Shown here one piece after another: positions 44,461 to 47,093 of a DNA stretch of 47,093 nt. The notes under the pieces were generated by a model. The model was not told the origin of the DNA, ran no database searches, and worked only from the letters and a program-made list of their open reading frames with translations. Made by a program: the position numbers and the translations under genes. Position 1 is the stretch's first letter. Every line of letters starts with the position of its first letter. Location: assembly GCA_029567325.1 (NCBI GenBank), contig JAKQLF010000284.1, positions 1 through 47,093 on the forward strand. The letters run 5' to 3'. The stretch is from Bacteroidota bacterium (GTDB lineage Bacteria > Bacteroidota > Bacteroidia > Chitinophagales > Saprospiraceae).

Positions 44461-46821
44461 ATGATAAATAATTATTTTAAAATAGCATGGAGGAATCTTT
44501 GGAAAAACAAGACCTTTTCGGCGATCAATATTGCCGGATTGAGTCTTGGAATTGCTGTTTTTACCCTTATCATGTTATGGGTCAAAAATGAGTATTCATA
44601 CAATGATTTTTATCGCGATAAAGCTCGGATCGCAGCTGTCATGATCAACCAATCATTTGAAAGCGGAGAAATACAAACTTACCCTGCTACACCCCTGCCT
44701 TTGGCCAAAGCATTGATGGACGATTTACCTGGTGTCAGTCTTGCAGCAACTACTACCTGGGGAGATCAATTACAATTTACAGTTGATGATAAGGATTTTA
44801 TTGAGTATGGGCTTTATGTCAGCCCTGAATACATGAATGTTTTTGGATATGAATTGATCAAAGGAGAAAAGAAAGAAATTCTTAAAAAGCCCAATACAAT
44901 TGTCATTACTGAAAGCATCGCTGAAAAGTATTTTGGTGCCGAGAACCCTGTTGGCAGATCCATAGTTATAGGCAAAGAAAGAACTTGCGAAGTTGTCGGT
45001 GTTATGAAAAACGTACCAAGAAATGCGACCAACCAGTTTAATTTTCTGTTGCCATTGCAAGATTATTTAGATGCATACTCCTTCACACAAAGTAATTGGG
45101 AAGCCAATAATATGCGCACCTATTTAAAAATTGCTCCCACAGCAAATTTTTCGGAGATCAATCAGAAAATACAAACTTTTATTCATGGCTACACAGATAA
45201 GCAAGCAACAAGCTCTATGTTTTTATGGAAGATGGATGACTGGTATTTGAGGAGTAATTTTAAAGAAGGAAGAATGGAAGGCGGCCAAATCATGTACGTC
45301 AGAATTTTTACAATTATAGCTTTCATCATATTATTATTGGCTTGTGTCAACTTTATGAATTTATCAACTGCCACAGCTACTCAACGCTTGAAAGAAATTG
45401 GTGTGCGGAAGAGTATTGGTGCCGACCGCTGGATGTTGTTTCGTCAGTTTTTGATGGAATCGATATTGTTATCCTCTATTGCAGGTATTATTTCAATCGG
45501 TTTTTTGAAAGTCGTCATCCCAATTTTTAATACGCACTTCTATAAGAGCTTGGATCTGGGGCTCAATCAACCCTTACATTTGGTCCTTTATCTGTGCATC
45601 ATATTAATTGCGGGACTCTCTGCAGGATTTTATCCCGCCTTTATTTTATCCAAATTTGATTCGGTTAAGGCATTGAAGAAAGAAGGACTTTCAGGTTTTG
45701 GAAGTGCATCCATAGTCCGAAAGACTCTCGTAGTAGTGCAGTTTGCCATGACTATATTATTGCTTACCGGCACCTTGACAGTTTCCCGGCAAATGGATTA
45801 TTTACAAGAGAAAGACCTGGGGTATGACAAAGAAAATCTCATTTGGTTTGCAAATAGTATTCCGTATAATAAGATTGAAACTGCTAAACTCGAGATATCA
45901 AAAATTCCCGGAGTTGTTCATACAGCTGTTTCCTCGATGACTTTCAACGGCAGCAATAACAGAGGGCACAATGTAACGTGGTCGGGCAAAAAGGAAGGTC
46001 AGGATGTTTTTTTTAACTTCATAGTAGGAGACCAAGACCTCACAGAAACCATGGGTCTTGAAATCGTTGAGGGAAGACCGTTCTCTAAAGATATTTCGAC
46101 AGATACCAGTGCCTACATCCTCAATGAAGAAGCAGTAAGAAAAATGAATCTATCAAACCCCATTGGCCAAATCATTGAAACTGAAGGTGGCAAAGGAGAG
46201 GTTGTAGGTATTATGAAAGATTTTCATTTTGAATCACTCCACAATCCCATAGGTCCAGTGATACTCAGCTATCACCCGGATTGGACTTGGTTGATGTACG
46301 TGCGAATGGATGGTAAAAACAACAAAGAAGCGATAAGTGCCATTGAAGATATCTACCAAAAAATGGCCCCGGGTTATCTGTTTGAATATAATTTTCAGAC
46401 AGAACAGCCTCAATGGTTTTATAAAAGTGAAGAACAAACTGCTTTACTCAGCAAGTGGTTTTCTGGAATTGCAATTCTGCTTTCTTGTCTTGGACTATTG
46501 GGATTGACCATATTTACAGTTGCCAGAAAAGAAAAAGAAATCAGCATTCGAAAAGTGATGGGCGCCTCTGCAAAACAAATCGTATTTTTAATTGCAGGAC
46601 AATTTATTTTATTGGTTTTATTAGCCATCGCAGGCTCACTTTTACCGGCATATTATGTATCTCATTCCTGGCTGGAAAATTTTGCATACTATACGCCTTC
46701 TTCGTGGACTAGTTATCTGGCGGGTCCGGTATTGGCCATCTTTTTGGCTTTGATTACCATTGCGTTGAATGTTTTAAAAGTCGCATTGAGCAACCTGGTG
46801 AAGGCTCTACGTTCGGAGTGA
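44461..46821 (+). CDS. ABC permease 10 of 10
   Basis: 786 residues. Domain 1 ends DDWYLRSNFKEGRMEGGQIM, grouping it with permeases 4 and 6. Coupling helices are RLKEIGVRKSIGAD (about 309) and KEKEISIRKVMGAS (about 690), the second with Ser in place of Gly. The domain 2 segment VGIMKDFHFESLHNPIGPVI is canonical, and the tail is NLVKALRSE. It is the last permease in the window and no further gene starts within 270 bp, so the array may end here. Confidence 0.93.
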   Translation: MINNYFKIAWRNLWKNKTFSAINIAGLSLGIAVFTLIMLWVKNEYSYNDFYRDKARIAAVMINQSFESGEIQTYPATPLPLAKALMDDLPGVSLAATTTWGDQLQFTVDDKDFIEYGLYVSPEYMNVFGYELIKGEKKEILKKPNTIVITESIAEKYFGAENPVGRSIVIGKERTCEVVGVMKNVPRNATNQFNFLLPLQDYLDAYSFTQSNWEANNMRTYLKIAPTANFSEINQKIQTFIHGYTDKQATSSMFLWKMDDWYLRSNFKEGRMEGGQIMYVRIFTIIAFIILLLACVNFMNLSTATATQRLKEIGVRKSIGADRWMLFRQFLMESILLSSIAGIISIGFLKVVIPIFNTHFYKSLDLGLNQPLHLVLYLCIILIAGLSAGFYPAFILSKFDSVKALKKEGLSGFGSASIVRKTLVVVQFAMTILLLTGTLTVSRQMDYLQEKDLGYDKENLIWFANSIPYNKIETAKLEISKIPGVVHTAVSSMTFNGSNNRGHNVTWSGKKEGQDVFFNFIVGDQDLTETMGLEIVEGRPFSKDISTDTSAYILNEEAVRKMNLSNPIGQIIETEGGKGEVVGIMKDFHFESLHNPIGPVILSYHPDWTWLMYVRMDGKNNKEAISAIEDIYQKMAPGYLFEYNFQTEQPQWFYKSEEQTALLSKWFSGIAILLSCLGLLGLTIFTVARKEKEISIRKVMGASAKQIVFLIAGQFILLVLLAIAGSLLPAYYVSHSWLENFAYYTPSSWTSYLAGPVLAIFLALITIALNVLKVALSNLVKALRSE

Positions 46822-47093
46822 AAATGATTATTGCGGCAAAAGAGAACAAAGGTTTTAAATAAAATTAATTAAAAGGGTATGAGTTTGTAACCTTATTAAA
46901 TTCAAAAAGTTTATCAATCTGAATGGGTGCATTTCATCACTTCTTAAATTTGTAGTTGGGATTTTGTCATGATTTTTGGAAGCTTCGCCAAAAATCCCGC
47001 CAAAATCATATTCACTTTTCATTTTTCGCCATGGACTTCATCCATGGTTATTAATATTTAACCCTTCTGGGGTATTTAAAACGAAGTGATGAA
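46822..47093. other. Gene-free tail with inverted repeats
   Basis: No gene. TTCATCACTTC (46933-46943) and GAAGTGATGAA (47083-47093) are perfect inverted copies enclosing about 140 bp. Inside are CCATGGA-cttca-TCCATGG (about 47030-47048) and an AACCC...GGGGT pair, similar in style to the REP-like elements at 6385 and 13186. The element may continue past the edge. Confidence 0.45.

Overview
The window looks like chromosomal DNA of a Bacteroidota bacterium. It is AT-rich, carries a SusC/SusD outer-membrane uptake pair, short Bacteroidota-style lipoproteins, four-helix-bundle (S23/IVP) genes and double-length FtsX-type permeases, and shows few Shine-Dalgarno sequences. I do not name a genus. No tRNA, rRNA, CRISPR array, phage gene or transposase gene was seen.

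Region by region. Bases 1-2465 hold the 3' end of a large gene with a possible PD-(D/E)xK nuclease end, overlapped by ATGA with an acidic beta-rich protein; this looks like a polymorphic toxin and its immunity protein. Bases 2466-6310 are a decaying accessory stretch: a frameshifted membrane protein, a small 4-TM protein, a TlpA/thioredoxin gene interrupted by one in-frame TAG exactly at the Trp before ASWCGPC, and a lipoprotein. Bases 6385-6845 are dispersed hairpin repeats. Bases 6970-12836 (all minus strand) hold a secreted alpha/beta hydrolase and a SusC-SusD operon with its own terminator and an upstream dyad. Bases 13934-16616 (minus) encode an NtrC-type sigma-54 response regulator and an NtrY-like histidine kinase, overlapping by 11 bp.

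From 17511 to 46821 everything except one S23 gene is on the plus strand: one HlyD/MacA-type adaptor, one LolD/MacB-type ATPase, then ten consecutive paralogous permeases of about 790-820 aa, each with two MacB-PCD and two FtsX domains. One of the ten is split by a single in-frame TAA. A sigma-54-like -24 element lies just upstream of the adaptor gene, so the divergent two-component system probably controls the array. The one-ATPase, ten-permease arrangement is the most notable system here.

The spacers are packed with repeats. Nearly all simple repeats, although different in sequence (CAGCAAT, AAAACTG, CGGAAAT, GTGAATA, GTGAAAT types), have the same 7-bp period. The two S23 genes that interrupt the ABC operon are each bounded by inverted arrays of such heptads. 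The spacers after the kinase and after most permeases carry a composite element: heptads, then a TTGGAAC-type core, then a hairpin whose stem sequence differs between copies while pairing is kept. Three genes carry single in-frame stops (TAG, TGA, TAA), which suggests decay or sequence error rather than a changed genetic code.
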